DNA from: a virus
Length of the DNA: 39,608 bases
IMG/VR virus record: IMGVR_UViG_3300050821_002799
Span: 1 to 39,608 of that record
Strand: one strand, 5' to 3'
The notes beneath the pieces are model-generated. The model saw only the letters and a program-made list of their open reading frames with translations, was not told the origin of the DNA and made no database searches. Made by a program: the position numbers and the translations under genes. This document shows, in pieces, positions 16,177 to 23,585 of this stretch; position 1 is the stretch's first letter; each line of letters opens with the position of its first letter.

Positions 16177-16206
16177 GGTATAGCGGTGCCGCTTGCCGGA
16201 TGTCAA
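16177..16206 (-). promoter_or_regulatory. Sigma-70-type promoter for leftward accessory unit
   Basis: On the minus strand TTGACA (16201-16206) and TATACC (16177-16182) are separated by exactly 18 nt. TTGACA is a perfect -35 and TATACC matches four of six -10 positions, placing transcription start about 30 nt before the ATG at 16138. It is divergent from the HTH gene at 16252. Confidence 0.65.
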
Positions 16207-16221
16207 TTGCATCATTGCAAT
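16206..16221. promoter_or_regulatory. Inverted repeat, possible operator in a divergent region
   Basis: ATTGC (16206-16210) and GCAAT (16217-16221) are inverted around a 6-nt centre. The left arm shares its first base with the -35 box of the leftward promoter. An HTH protein is encoded 30 nt away, so an autoregulatory operator is conceivable. Five-base arms are short and could be chance. Confidence 0.35.
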
Positions 16222-16251
16222 GTGAACAACTTTCGATTAAGTGTGGCTTCC

Positions 16252-16500
16252 ATGCCCAAGCTCCACCCCATGGCAGCCAAGCTGCTGGCCGACATCGAGG
16301 CGTATCGCGCGCGGGTCGGCATTGATCGCACGGCTTTCGGCAAGAAAGCCGCGCATGACGGTCACTTCATCGCCCGCGTCGAAGCAGGGAGGCTCCCGCG
16401 GCTCACCACCATCGATCAGGTCTATCGCTACATGCGGCGCACCACCTCTGCGGTGCGCGACACCACGTCAACGTTCATCACAACCGAGGGGACGAAATGA
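16252..16500 (+). CDS. HTH-type DNA-binding regulator (82 aa)
   Basis: I took the ATG at 16252; the earlier in-frame ATG at 16159 would extend into the divergent promoter region. The product has a helical N-terminus, then DRTAFGKKAAHDGHFIARVEAGRLPRLTTIDQVYRYM. This reads as a helix-turn-helix of the Cro/XRE kind with the AxxxxxFIxxVExGRxPRL recognition region. The C-terminal 25 residues are Thr/Arg-rich. There is no ribosome site, so it may be translated from a short or absent leader. It heads a rightward run of overlapping small genes that includes the GcrA homologue; the next ATG overlaps its stop. Confidence 0.65.
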   Translation: MPKLHPMAAKLLADIEAYRARVGIDRTAFGKKAAHDGHFIARVEAGRLPRLTTIDQVYRYMRRTTSAVRDTTSTFITTEGTK

Positions 16501-16811
16501 GCTTATCCAGTGATTTGGCCTCGCTTGAAAACGAGATCGAAAGCCTGCGCGCCGAGGTCAAGATCCTGCGCGAGGCGCGCGCCGTGACAGATTTCGAAAA
16601 CGCCGACTTGAAACACCGCCTCGCCAAGGCGGAGGCGCGCAACTCGGTGCTACTGATGCGCGAGACCACGCTCAAGACCATCGTCCGGCAGACCGGCGCC
16701 GGGCTGGTCGACAGCATCACCAAGTACACCGAGGAGACCAAGGACAATTTCTTCGAGCCGGAACCGCGCAAGGCAATCGCTGACGAGCGCAAGGGGTCGT
16801 CGCATGCATAA
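16497..16811 (+). CDS. Coiled-coil hypothetical protein (104 aa)
   Basis: The ATG overlaps the preceding TGA (ATGA). The first ~50 residues are a heptad-rich coiled coil (LASLENEIESLRAEVKILREARAV, then FENADLKHRLAKAEARNSVLLMRE). A less regular, acidic/basic C-terminus follows (YTEETKDNFFEPEPRKAIADERKG). It probably oligomerises. No catalytic motif is seen. Placed between a regulator and zinc-ribbon proteins, it may take part in regulation, but this is only context. Confidence 0.65.
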   Translation: MSLSSDLASLENEIESLRAEVKILREARAVTDFENADLKHRLAKAEARNSVLLMRETTLKTIVRQTGAGLVDSITKYTEETKDNFFEPEPRKAIADERKGSSHA

Positions 16812-16995
16812 GCCGCGCACCATCACCTTGGAGCAGTACGAGGAAGCCGAGCGGCTGCAGCACGGCATCTGCAAGAGCTGCGGCGCCACCCGTGAGTGCT
16901 GCGAGCCCGACGCCCGCAACTACCGCTGCGACGAGTGCGGCGAGCGGCGGGTGTTCGGCCCGCATGAGTGGCTGATGGAGGGCCGCGTCACATGA
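16804..16995 (+). CDS. Zinc-ribbon protein (63 aa)
   Basis: The ATG lies 8 nt inside the end of the coiled-coil gene. The product has C-xx-C at GICKSCGATRECC and a second C-xx-C at YRCDECGERRVFG, together a zinc ribbon. A short helical N-terminus (LEQYEEAERLQH) precedes it. Small ribbon proteins of this pattern recur in tailed phages and may bind nucleic acid or a host polymerase; the target here is unknown. Confidence 0.65.
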   Translation: MHKPRTITLEQYEEAERLQHGICKSCGATRECCEPDARNYRCDECGERRVFGPHEWLMEGRVT

Positions 16996-17216
16996 GCAGC
17001 ACACCACAGTTCATCAAAGAAGGCTGGAAGCAGCACGGTCCCGGCAAGTGTCGCTGCCCGAACTGCGGCAGCATCTGCTCGACCAACGCGATGGCACGCG
17101 CCCGCCATGTCTGCCCGCCCAAGCCGGAGCCGCCGCGGGCGCCACCGGAGATCAGCGCCACAACGCTGGTCGCCGCGGTCCGCAGCGCGATCAGGAGACC
17201 CAAACGTGACGGCTAA
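16992..17216 (+). CDS. Zinc-finger-like small protein (74 aa)
   Basis: I chose the ATG at 16992 (ATGA overlap) rather than the upstream ATG at 16968. Residues ~18-40 carry CRCPNCGSICSTN...ARHVC, a possible single zinc site with more Cys than needed. A Pro-rich linker (PPKPEPPRAPP) and a short helix ending RRPKRDG follow. It ends just inside the GTG-started GcrA-like gene. Its function is not recognised. Confidence 0.6.
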   Translation: MSSTPQFIKEGWKQHGPGKCRCPNCGSICSTNAMARARHVCPPKPEPPRAPPEISATTLVAAVRSAIRRPKRDG

Positions 17217-17649
17217 CATCCACCACTGGAACCCCGCCATGCTGGCGCGGTTCACCGTGCTGTGCGCTGACGAGAGCCTGACCTTTCGCGCCATCCGCGA
17301 TCTCATGAACGTCGAGTTCGACACCGACCTGAGCCGCAACGCCTGCATCGGCAAGGCGCGGCGGCTCAAGATGCCGCCGCGCGACCCCGTCAACAACCCG
17401 ACGCTGAAGAAGGAGCCGACCGTGGCCAAGATCATCTTTCCGATCCAGCCCGAGCTGCCGCCGCGCTCGGCCGAGCCGTTCACCATCAGCATCTACCAGC
17501 TGCGCACCCACGATTGCCGTTGGCCGAGCGGCGAGCAACGGCCGCCGTTCACCTATTGCGGCCGCAAGGCGCTGAGCGGCCTGCCCTACTGCCCGACCCA
17601 CACCCGGCTGGCGCGCAGCGGGCCGAGAGGACCGAAACCGCAGCCATGA
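17206..17649 (+). CDS. GcrA-family cell-cycle regulator homologue
   Basis: The start is a GTG at 17206 with AGGAGA 7 nt upstream. The 147-aa protein has the GcrA plan. The N-terminal HTH (residues ~10-56) contains LTFRAIRDLMN and SRNACIGKARRLKM, matching the SRNAVIGKxHRLGL recognition helix. A basic/Pro linker (57-90) follows. The C-terminal domain (~100-135) has C104-RWP, FTY-C118-G and LPY-C129-PTH132, the C/C/C/H set of GcrA. In Caulobacter, GcrA binds sigma-70 region 2 and activates promoters with methylated GANTC. The helix before the recognition helix is a little longer than usual (MNVEFDTDL). Binding to GANTC is not implied; I found no such site in the window. Confidence 0.85.
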   Translation: MTANIHHWNPAMLARFTVLCADESLTFRAIRDLMNVEFDTDLSRNACIGKARRLKMPPRDPVNNPTLKKEPTVAKIIFPIQPELPPRSAEPFTISIYQLRTHDCRWPSGEQRPPFTYCGRKALSGLPYCPTHTRLARSGPRGPKPQP

Positions 17650-17816
17650 AAACCTTCCTGATCGTGATGTCGCTCGCTGGTCCTACGCCGGAGAGCATCA
17701 AGGAGATGCCGGGTAACTTAAGCTGCCGGGTCGCGGTGGCGCGGCTGCGCACCGCCGCCGAGGATCCGCTGAAGGGCCGGGTGTTCTGCCAAGTCGCCAG
17801 GAAAGACTACGAATGA
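17646..17816 (+). CDS. Small hypothetical protein (56 aa)
   Basis: I chose the ATG at 17646, overlapping the GcrA-like stop (ATGA). The product MKTFLIVMSLAGPTPESIKEM, then LSCRVAVARLRTAAEDPLKGRVFCQVARKDYE starts with a hydrophobic stretch too short to be a clear signal peptide. Two Cys (LSC, VFC) could pair if exported. Coupled upstream and downstream by 4-nt overlaps. Function unknown. Confidence 0.55.
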   Translation: MKTFLIVMSLAGPTPESIKEMPGNLSCRVAVARLRTAAEDPLKGRVFCQVARKDYE

Positions 17817-17974
17817 TCGAGCCGCCGCCGAGCGTGGAAGAAGTCGAGGCCTTGATCGCGCGCATCGAGCGCATCCAGGTCAGCTGGCGTGGCAATGTCG
17901 GCTACGCCCGCAGCCTCGACATCGAGCTGCGGGCGCTGCGGCTGCTGCTGGCTCAGATCCTGCTGGCCAAGTAG
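17813..17974 (+). CDS. Small helical protein (53 aa)
   Basis: The ATG overlaps the previous TGA (ATGA). The product reads MIEPPPSVEEVEALIARIERIQVSW then VGYARSLDIELRALRLLLAQILLAK, two amphipathic helices with a Leu-rich second one. It ends 22 nt inside the 3' end of the convergent helicase gene, marking the end of this rightward run. The overlap chain and codon use support it as real; its role is unknown. Confidence 0.55.
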   Translation: MIEPPPSVEEVEALIARIERIQVSWRGNVGYARSLDIELRALRLLLAQILLAK

Positions 17975-19329
17975 GCCTCGAACGCCGCCTGCGCCGTCAT
18001 CTTGTGGTGCACCCGGTTCAGCTTCATCTCATCGACGGTGCCGCGCGCGACGCAGACCCGCACCATCACCTGACGCTGCTGGCCGGAGCGGTTGAGCCGG
18101 GCGATGCACTGCTCCCAGTATTCGCTCGACCAGGTCGGCGACAACCAAGCCATATCCGCGCCGCCGTGCTGCAGGTTGAGGCCGTGACCGCCCGAGGCCG
18201 GGTGCAGCGCCATGAACGACAGCCTACGCGCATTCCAATCTGCGATATACTTGGCGGCCTGGGCGTCGCTGATGCCGGGCCCGAGGCAGGGCAGCTCGGG
18301 GCCGGTCGCGTCGCGCAGCGCGTCGAGGTCCTCGATGAACTCATAGATCAGCAGCGTCGGCGAAGTGGCGTTCTCGATCAGGTCGGCCAGCCACTCCAGC
18401 TTGGCGCTGTGGATCGGCTCGGCGATGCGCTTGTTGTCGTAGACGAAGCCGTTGGCGATCTGCGCCAGCTTGCCGGTGGCGATCGCGGCCGAGCGGGCGA
18501 TCACGTCCTTGCCGCCGGTCTGGGTCAGCAGCTTGCGGTGCATGGTGGTGTATTTGTCGCGGGCATCGCCCGGCAGCTCGACATAGTCGAAGATGATGGT
18601 CGGCTCCGGCTGGATCAGCTCGCCCTCGGCGACGGTGGCGATGTGCGGCGCGATCTCGGCGTTGAGGCGGTCCTCGGCGCCGGGCAGCGCCGCCCACTCG
18701 TAACCGTTGTAGTCGGTCTGATAGAAATTTTTCTTCTTCCACTGGTAAAACGAGTTGCCCCACAGCTTGCCGCGGGTGACGACGCGCGCCGGCATGAACA
18801 GATCCTGGGCGCTGTTCGGCCGCAAGGTGCCGGTCAGCCCCCACACCATGCGCCAGCGATCGGCCATCTTGACCAGCTGCTTGGCCCGCTCGCCCTTCGG
18901 GCTGCGCAGCCGCGAGATCTCGTCGATCACCAGCAGATCGAAGATCGGATCATCGGCCGGCCGTTTCCAGATCTGCTCCAGCAGCCAGGGCAGGATGTCG
19001 ATGCCGACGATGGTGACGTCACGCGACAGCTTGTTGAGATTGAGCTGGGCTGTGCGCTGCTCCGGTGTGCCGGCGAGGATGACGTAGCGCAGCTGGTTGA
19101 CGTGGGCCCAGCTCTCGATCTCATCCGGCCACACCACCCGCGCCACCCGTTTCGGCGCCACCACCAGCGCGTGGCGGATCACCTGGTCGCGCTTAAGCTC
19201 CTCGATCGCGGTCAGCGCCGCCACCGTCTTGCCGCCGCCGGGGCGCAGCACGCACAGGTGCTCGTCATGGTCGTACAGCGCGGTGGCGATGCGCTGCTGG
19301 TAAGGTCTCAGATCGGACAGTTGTCGCAT
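17953..19329 (-). CDS. SNF2-like superfamily 2 helicase/ATPase
   Basis: The 458-aa protein is a compact SF2 helicase of the SNF2 type. Motifs in order are: an LRPYQQ start (Q-like), Walker A RPGGGKT (29-35), motif Ia AxxVAPKRV, motif II I-DEIS (136-139), motif III GLTGT (164-168), motif V SGGHGLNLQHGG and motif VI QCIARLNRSGQQ. Such stand-alone helicases accompany phage family A polymerases in a common replication module and are thought to remodel forks or recombination intermediates. It is the last leftward gene of the replication block, 4 nt after the 86-aa gene. The DEIS variant of DEAH is seen in this subgroup. The exact substrate is unknown. Confidence 0.88.
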   Translation of the reverse strand: MRQLSDLRPYQQRIATALYDHDEHLCVLRPGGGKTVAALTAIEELKRDQVIRHALVVAPKRVARVVWPDEIESWAHVNQLRYVILAGTPEQRTAQLNLNKLSRDVTIVGIDILPWLLEQIWKRPADDPIFDLLVIDEISRLRSPKGERAKQLVKMADRWRMVWGLTGTLRPNSAQDLFMPARVVTRGKLWGNSFYQWKKKNFYQTDYNGYEWAALPGAEDRLNAEIAPHIATVAEGELIQPEPTIIFDYVELPGDARDKYTTMHRKLLTQTGGKDVIARSAAIATGKLAQIANGFVYDNKRIAEPIHSAKLEWLADLIENATSPTLLIYEFIEDLDALRDATGPELPCLGPGISDAQAAKYIADWNARRLSFMALHPASGGHGLNLQHGGADMAWLSPTWSSEYWEQCIARLNRSGQQRQVMVRVCVARGTVDEMKLNRVHHKMTAQAAFEAYLASRI

Positions 19330-19333
19330 CAGA

Positions 19334-19594
19334 TCACCATGTGATGTCGTTCATCGGGCGCACGATCGCCCAGTGTTCGATCCAACTCTCCTGGTGCAGG
19401 AACGCCGGGGCGTTGCGGACCGGGCGATAGATCGGCGCGCCGTCGTCGGCCTCGTCATGCACCAGGTTGAACTGCTCGGCACGTTCGCGGGCATGCCGCA
19501 AGGTGAAAGGGCCGTACACTGAGACCACGTCATCGACGTTCACTTTTTCACCGGTGTGGACATCCTCGCACGGCAGCTTGCGCAGGATGACCAC
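19334..19594 (-). CDS. Hypothetical protein (86 aa), start uncertain
   Basis: The frame carries a plausible protein: VILRKLPCEDVHTGEKVNVDDVVSVYGPFTLRHARERAEQFNLVHDE, then YRPVRNAPAFLHQESWIEHWAIVRP. The GTG at 19594 is used here. A CTG at 19609 overlaps the TGA of the upstream gene as CTGA and follows AGGAAG closely. Everything upstream of that in the frame is a shadow. It sits between an HTH gene and the helicase in the leftward replication block. Function unknown. Confidence 0.55.
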   Translation of the reverse strand: MVILRKLPCEDVHTGEKVNVDDVVSVYGPFTLRHARERAEQFNLVHDEADDGAPIYRPVRNAPAFLHQESWIEHWAIVRPMNDITW

Positions 19595-19605
19595 GCACCA
19601 GGCGC

Positions 19606-19923
19606 TCAGCGTCTTCCTGCCATGATCTCGGAGACCCGCCCGGCGTTTGGCAGGCCGACCTGGTTGGTGATTTCGTGGTAGGTCAGATCGCTGTCCTTCA
19701 GCGCGCGAACCCGGCGCTTCTGCTCGTCGGTGATCAGCTGCGGGTGATCCGGCGCACGCCGCACCGCGTGCGCCCGCGTCATCAGCGAGTGCGCAATCAT
19801 GCAGTGGTTGCGGGCGGCCTCGTCCATCACGCAGTAGGCCAGGGCCTCGGAGATGTGGGCACGCGCCAGGGGCACGTCGCTGGGCGGATTGTTGTCGAGG
19901 TATCGCGGTTGTTTCTTCTTCAT
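19606..19923 (-). CDS. HTH-containing hypothetical protein (105 aa)
   Basis: The ATG overlaps the DNA polymerase TGA (ATGA). The N-terminus is basic (MKKKQPRYLDNN), the middle helical (ISEALAYCVMDEAARNHCMIAHSL). The C-terminus ITDEQKRRVRALKDSDLTYHEITNQVGLPNAGRVSEIMAGRR is a good helix-turn-helix: LTYHEITNQVG then recognition helix AGRVSEIMAGRR. It may bind DNA as a regulator of the replication genes or a terminase-like adaptor. Neither role is shown. Confidence 0.6.
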   Translation of the reverse strand: MKKKQPRYLDNNPPSDVPLARAHISEALAYCVMDEAARNHCMIAHSLMTRAHAVRRAPDHPQLITDEQKRRVRALKDSDLTYHEITNQVGLPNAGRVSEIMAGRR

Positions 19924-22157
19924 AGTCCATGGCTCCCTTCGTGCTTCGAGTAATAGTAGGCGATGGTCTCCTCGCTCATCACCGGCAACCCTTTTGACCA
20001 GTGAAAACCCTGTTGCATGGTGACACGCAGCTCGGTCTCGATCGTCTCCGCTTCGTGCTTGTAAGTCTCCAGCAGGATCTCATCGTGGGTATGCAGCCGC
20101 ACGTCGCGGCCTTGGTCCTCCAGTCGCACCAGGGTGCCGCGCAGGAAGTCGGCCGCGGTGGCCTGGGTGATGTTCTCCATGAACAGGCCGGGCCACAGTT
20201 TGACCCGGCCGTAGTTGCGCGCGAACATCAGCTCGCGGCGCTTCTCGCCGGTCGGCTTGTCGTCATCGTCGAGCACGTCGACGGTTTCCATGCGCAGCGC
20301 CCGGTAGGTCAGCCAGCGCCCCGACGGCAGCTGGCACAACAGCGAGCCGCCGAGATACTCCGCGAGGTAGATGAAGCCGACCCGGCCGGCCGGGACGAAC
20401 AGATGCGGCACGTTGCGCGCCATGGTGGCGGCGTCCCACAGCTCGCGCGAGAACGTATTGACCCACGGGTTGGCGGCGCGCCAGCGCTCGACGATCTCGC
20501 GGGCCTCGACATCGTTGAGATGCAGGCCATAGCCGGCCGCCATCGCCTGCAGGGCGCCGACGCCGCCGCAGAAGCCGAGCGCCAGCTCGGCGACCTTGCC
20601 GCGCTGGCGGATCGCCTTGGTGACGTGCTCGATCTCGATGTGGGAGAGGTTGGCGGCGGTGCGGGTGTAGATGTCGGGGATGGTGGGATCGGCGTCGACG
20701 GCGCGGAAGATCGCCAACCGATCGCGCGCGCCCTTCAGGTGATCGCACAGCCAGGGCAGCACCCGCGCCTCGATCTGCGACCAGTCCGACCAGACGAACA
20801 CGCGATCGTTGCGTGGCACAAAAGCCGGACGAATAAGCAGGGATAATTTACGGGCGACCGGGTCGTCGCCGTTGCCGGCAAAGGCGCGGTAGTCGTGGCC
20901 GTTGAGCAAGAGGTCGATCAGCTCCGGCTCGTTGTCGAGGTGGTCGCGCGCCAAATTGTGCACCTGGACGCCGCGGCTCGACGCCCGGCCGGTTTGTCCG
21001 GCGCCGTTGAAGACGTATTGCCCATACAGGATGCCGTCGACCTGCTGGTTCAGCATCTTGGCGAACTTCAGCGGGGTTTTGGCGCCGCCGTAGAGCCGGA
21101 TCAGCAGCACCCGCAGCGTGTTGTCCAGCTCGGGCTGGGTGTTGCTGATGTAGGCAATCAGCCGCTCGACCCGGCGCCTTGTCAGCGCGAACTTGGCCGG
21201 CCGAATGATCTCGCCGTCGTCGTCGATCTCCTCCTCGCGCTTGGTCAGGATCTCGCGGCCCTCGGCCGGCAGCCGCGCCAGCAGCCACTCGGTGATCACC
21301 TTGACCTGGTCGACCGAGTGCACCGCGCCGTCGGTCAGGCGGGACAATTCGCTGCGCGAGGCGTCGCGGTCCTGGGCCGCCAGGATGGCGGCGCTGCGCA
21401 CCATGTCGATGTCGATCGCAGCACCCCGCTCGTTGATGCGCTCCATCGCCCAGTATTCCTTCCACTCGGCGAGCGGCAGCTGCCGGGTGCGCTGGAACAC
21501 GCCACGCATCGCCTCGATGTCGGCGCCGGCGTAGCGCAGCAAATGCTGGTACAGCTCGGGGTGGCTCTGTGGGGTGGCGGTGCCGGCGTGGCTGCGCAGC
21601 GCGCTCGCGATCTGAAGCTGCAACGGCGTCTTGTTCTGGGTCGAGATCTTCTTCGGCTCCGGCCGCGGCGGCTGTGGCGGCAGGCAGAACAGCCGTAATA
21701 GGCCAGTGCCGGAGGCATCCTTGTGGTAGGGCGAGCCGGACATCTTGGCCGCCATCGACAGGTCGGGCGGCAGCCCGGCGGCGGCGGCCTGCACCATCGG
21801 GTCGATGAGGTGCTCGGGCTCCAGCACCGGGAAGCCCAAGGTGGAGAAGTTCCAGATCGCCTTGTCGAAGCCGGCGTTCCAGGCCGCCCATTTTGCAGCG
21901 CCACGCTGCACTTTGGCGTGGAACCGCTTCAGCTCGTCGGGAACCTGGGACCAGTCCAGGGTGGCCCCACCATCGAATGCGGACAGGTGGACCGTATTCA
22001 CCGGGCCGAGCCCGATCGCCCAGGCCAGGATGATGGCCGAGGCCTCGGTGGCGTAGCGCACCGCGCCGGCGTCGATCTCGGTTAAGGAGCGGGTTTCGAA
22101 GTCGATGAAGCCGAGGTTGTCGATGGCAAAGGTCGCGCCCGCGTCGCGGTCGTCCAT
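19920..22157 (-). CDS. Family A DNA polymerase (PolA-type) with exonuclease domain
   Basis: The start is the ATG at 22157 with AGGAAA about 7 nt upstream; the frame further upstream is a shadow. The 745-aa protein replicates the phage genome. The N-terminal 3'-5' exonuclease has ExoI D19-F-E21 and the YAGADIEAM ExoIII-like site. Polymerase motif A is D458-WSQIE, motif B is RQRGK521VAELALGFCGG and motif C is H691-D692-E693. The residue four after the motif B Lys (E. coli Phe762 position) is Leu525, and the Tyr766 position is Phe. There is no 5'-3' nuclease domain. It follows a 267-aa gene at the usual SSB position, 65 nt apart. Confidence 0.93.
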   Translation of the reverse strand: MDDRDAGATFAIDNLGFIDFETRSLTEIDAGAVRYATEASAIILAWAIGLGPVNTVHLSAFDGGATLDWSQVPDELKRFHAKVQRGAAKWAAWNAGFDKAIWNFSTLGFPVLEPEHLIDPMVQAAAAGLPPDLSMAAKMSGSPYHKDASGTGLLRLFCLPPQPPRPEPKKISTQNKTPLQLQIASALRSHAGTATPQSHPELYQHLLRYAGADIEAMRGVFQRTRQLPLAEWKEYWAMERINERGAAIDIDMVRSAAILAAQDRDASRSELSRLTDGAVHSVDQVKVITEWLLARLPAEGREILTKREEEIDDDGEIIRPAKFALTRRRVERLIAYISNTQPELDNTLRVLLIRLYGGAKTPLKFAKMLNQQVDGILYGQYVFNGAGQTGRASSRGVQVHNLARDHLDNEPELIDLLLNGHDYRAFAGNGDDPVARKLSLLIRPAFVPRNDRVFVWSDWSQIEARVLPWLCDHLKGARDRLAIFRAVDADPTIPDIYTRTAANLSHIEIEHVTKAIRQRGKVAELALGFCGGVGALQAMAAGYGLHLNDVEAREIVERWRAANPWVNTFSRELWDAATMARNVPHLFVPAGRVGFIYLAEYLGGSLLCQLPSGRWLTYRALRMETVDVLDDDDKPTGEKRRELMFARNYGRVKLWPGLFMENITQATAADFLRGTLVRLEDQGRDVRLHTHDEILLETYKHEAETIETELRVTMQQGFHWSKGLPVMSEETIAYYYSKHEGSHGL

Positions 22158-22222
22158 GGTCCGGTTTCCTGTCTGAAAGCGGCCGCCGGCGCGAGAAGCG
22201 GGCGCTGGCGGCCCTGGCGAGG

Positions 22223-23026
22223 TCAGCGAGCGGTTGGCCGGCGGCGCTGGCCAGTATGGGCCTGCTGGGTGGAAACCGGCTCCACGGGCGGCGCTGACAC
22301 CCACGGCGGGGTCGGTTCCACCGGCTTGGACGTGGTCTCGGCCTGCTGCACTGGCGGCTTCTTGGCCTTGGCCTTGGCCTGCTTTGGCGGCGCCTTGGGC
22401 TCCTCGGGCGGCGCCAGCGGCGTTGCCTCGCCGGCGACATGGCCGAGCATGTCGGCCCAGCCGGTCACCGTGAACACCGGGGTGTAGATCCGGCCCCATT
22501 TGGTGTGATCGTAGTAGTCCGAGCCCAAGGTCAGCACCGGGCAGGGATGGCTGGGGTCGGCGGCGAGCTGCTTCTGGATCTCGACCAGCAGGGCGTCGAC
22601 GCCGCGCATGCCGCCGACGCTGGCGGTCTTGTAGCTGACTTCGACGCCGGCATCGGCGCCGTCGAGGCACTTCAGCTCGAAGCCGCGCTGCTCGGCGTAC
22701 GGCGTGGTGTAGATCGGCGGCGGTCGCAGCGGCTTCGGCTCCATCATCGAGGCCATCACCTCGCCCTGCAGCTCGTTCTTCTGGCCCTCGCCGGTATCGA
22801 CCCAGCAGCACCAGCCGTGCGCCAGGCTCATGATGTTGACGACCCAGTGCGAGCCCTCCTGGACGTCATCGTTGCCGGCGCCGAACACCCACTCGCTGCT
22901 CTTCAGCATACGCAGGAACGGCTTGCCGCCGCCGGCGATCACGGTGGTGGCGCGGCTTTCGGCAATGCCGGCGAGCAGCTTGGCGGCGTGCTCGGCCGGC
23001 AGGGTGGTGGGCATCTTCTCGTTCAT
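22223..23026 (-). CDS. Replication-block protein, candidate ssDNA-binding protein
   Basis: The 267-aa protein has an ordered N-terminal ~190 residues and a Lys/Pro/Ala-rich tail (KAPPKQAKAKAKKPP... ending QRRRPTAR). The middle carries PPIYTTPYAEQRGFELKC, EVSYKTASVGGMRGVDALL and CPVLTLGSDYYDHTKWGRIYTPVFTVTGW. These are beta-rich with aromatic residues, like phage OB-fold-type proteins. In the widespread phage module DUF2800 - DUF2815 (SSB) - DNA polymerase, this gene occupies the SSB place. I infer that role from synteny and composition; no specific motif proves it. It overlaps the 61-aa gene by 4 nt. Confidence 0.5.
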   Translation of the reverse strand: MNEKMPTTLPAEHAAKLLAGIAESRATTVIAGGGKPFLRMLKSSEWVFGAGNDDVQEGSHWVVNIMSLAHGWCCWVDTGEGQKNELQGEVMASMMEPKPLRPPPIYTTPYAEQRGFELKCLDGADAGVEVSYKTASVGGMRGVDALLVEIQKQLAADPSHPCPVLTLGSDYYDHTKWGRIYTPVFTVTGWADMLGHVAGEATPLAPPEEPKAPPKQAKAKAKKPPVQQAETTSKPVEPTPPWVSAPPVEPVSTQQAHTGQRRRPTAR

Positions 23027-23208
23027 CGCAGTTCTCCTGTTTCCTGTTGGCGCCCATCATCGGCTGGCGGCCTCGCCGGTTGGTCGAGCAGCGCGCGGAT
23101 GCGCCGCGCGTATTCGATAAAATCCAGCGCGTGGCAGTAGCCATGGCCACGCTTGCACTTGTCGCCGCAGCACAGCGCGCGGCGGATCTCGGCATCGGTC
23201 GGCATCAT
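23023..23208 (-). CDS. Small Cys-rich protein (61 aa)
   Basis: The product MMPTDAEIRRALCCGDKCKRGHGYCHALDFIEYARRIRALLDQ has Cys13, Cys14, Cys18, Cys25 and two His, enough for one zinc site, then a helix and a Pro-rich end. It is coupled on both sides by 4-nt overlaps within the leftward replication block. I do not recognise it. Confidence 0.6.
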   Translation of the reverse strand: MMPTDAEIRRALCCGDKCKRGHGYCHALDFIEYARRIRALLDQPARPPADDGRQQETGELR

Positions 23209-23585
23209 GACTTAGCCTCGTCAATTCGCTGCTGCATCTCACGGGCAAAGTCGCACAGCTCTTTGTCGATCAGATCCATCTTGCGCAGGTCGGCCGCGGT
23301 CGGCTCGGCGTCAGGATCCATGATGGCCAGAATGCTGTTGAACAGATGTTGCGCGCCGGCCATGAACGCGGTCCGGCACTCGTCGATCTGGACCTGCGGG
23401 GCGTCGGGCGGCAGCACCATTCTGTGGTAGCCGACCCAGCCGGCTTTGATCAGCAAGCCTTGGTCGGCCAGCATCTTGGAGGCCTCGGCGGTGAAGCGCT
23501 TGAGCTGCTCCGGATCCATCCTGTCGGTGGCCTCGGCGATGAAGCGCTTGAGCTGCTCCGGATCCGGATCCATCCTGTCGGTCAT
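23205..23585 (-). CDS. Conserved phage-type hypothetical protein with duplicated N-terminus
   Basis: The 126-aa protein begins with two copies of a ~16-residue unit: DRMDPDPEQLKRFIAEAT then DRMDPEQLKRFTAEAS. The rest contains LPPDAPQVQIDECRTAFMAGAQHLFNSILAIMDPDAEPTAADLRKMDLIDKELCDF, a pattern (xAFxAGAQHLFxSIxxxxDPxxEPTxxD) that I associate with hypothetical proteins of rhizobial phages and plasmids. The ATG at 23585 overlaps the TGA of the DUF2800-like gene. The duplication is recent at the DNA level (see the repeat entry). Function unknown. Confidence 0.65.
   Translation of the reverse strand: MTDRMDPDPEQLKRFIAEATDRMDPEQLKRFTAEASKMLADQGLLIKAGWVGYHRMVLPPDAPQVQIDECRTAFMAGAQHLFNSILAIMDPDAEPTAADLRKMDLIDKELCDFAREMQQRIDEAKS
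23481..23582. repeat. Tandem duplication inside a coding region (48 bp + 54 bp)
   Basis: Unit 1 (23481-23528) and unit 2 (23529-23582) are identical except for one substitution and an extra GGATCC in unit 2, which makes it 54 bp. Both lengths are multiples of three, so the reading frame on the minus strand is kept. The near-identity indicates a recent slippage or recombination event. Confidence 0.9.

Noticed and set aside
18004-19344. Long plus-strand frame opposite the SNF2 helicase
   Set aside because: The minus frame has full helicase motifs; the plus frame has none and the composition of an antisense shadow.
20848-22440. 530-aa alternative minus frame overlapping the DNA polymerase
   Set aside because: It is a frame-shifted reading of the polymerase gene with Arg/Pro-rich noise and no motifs.
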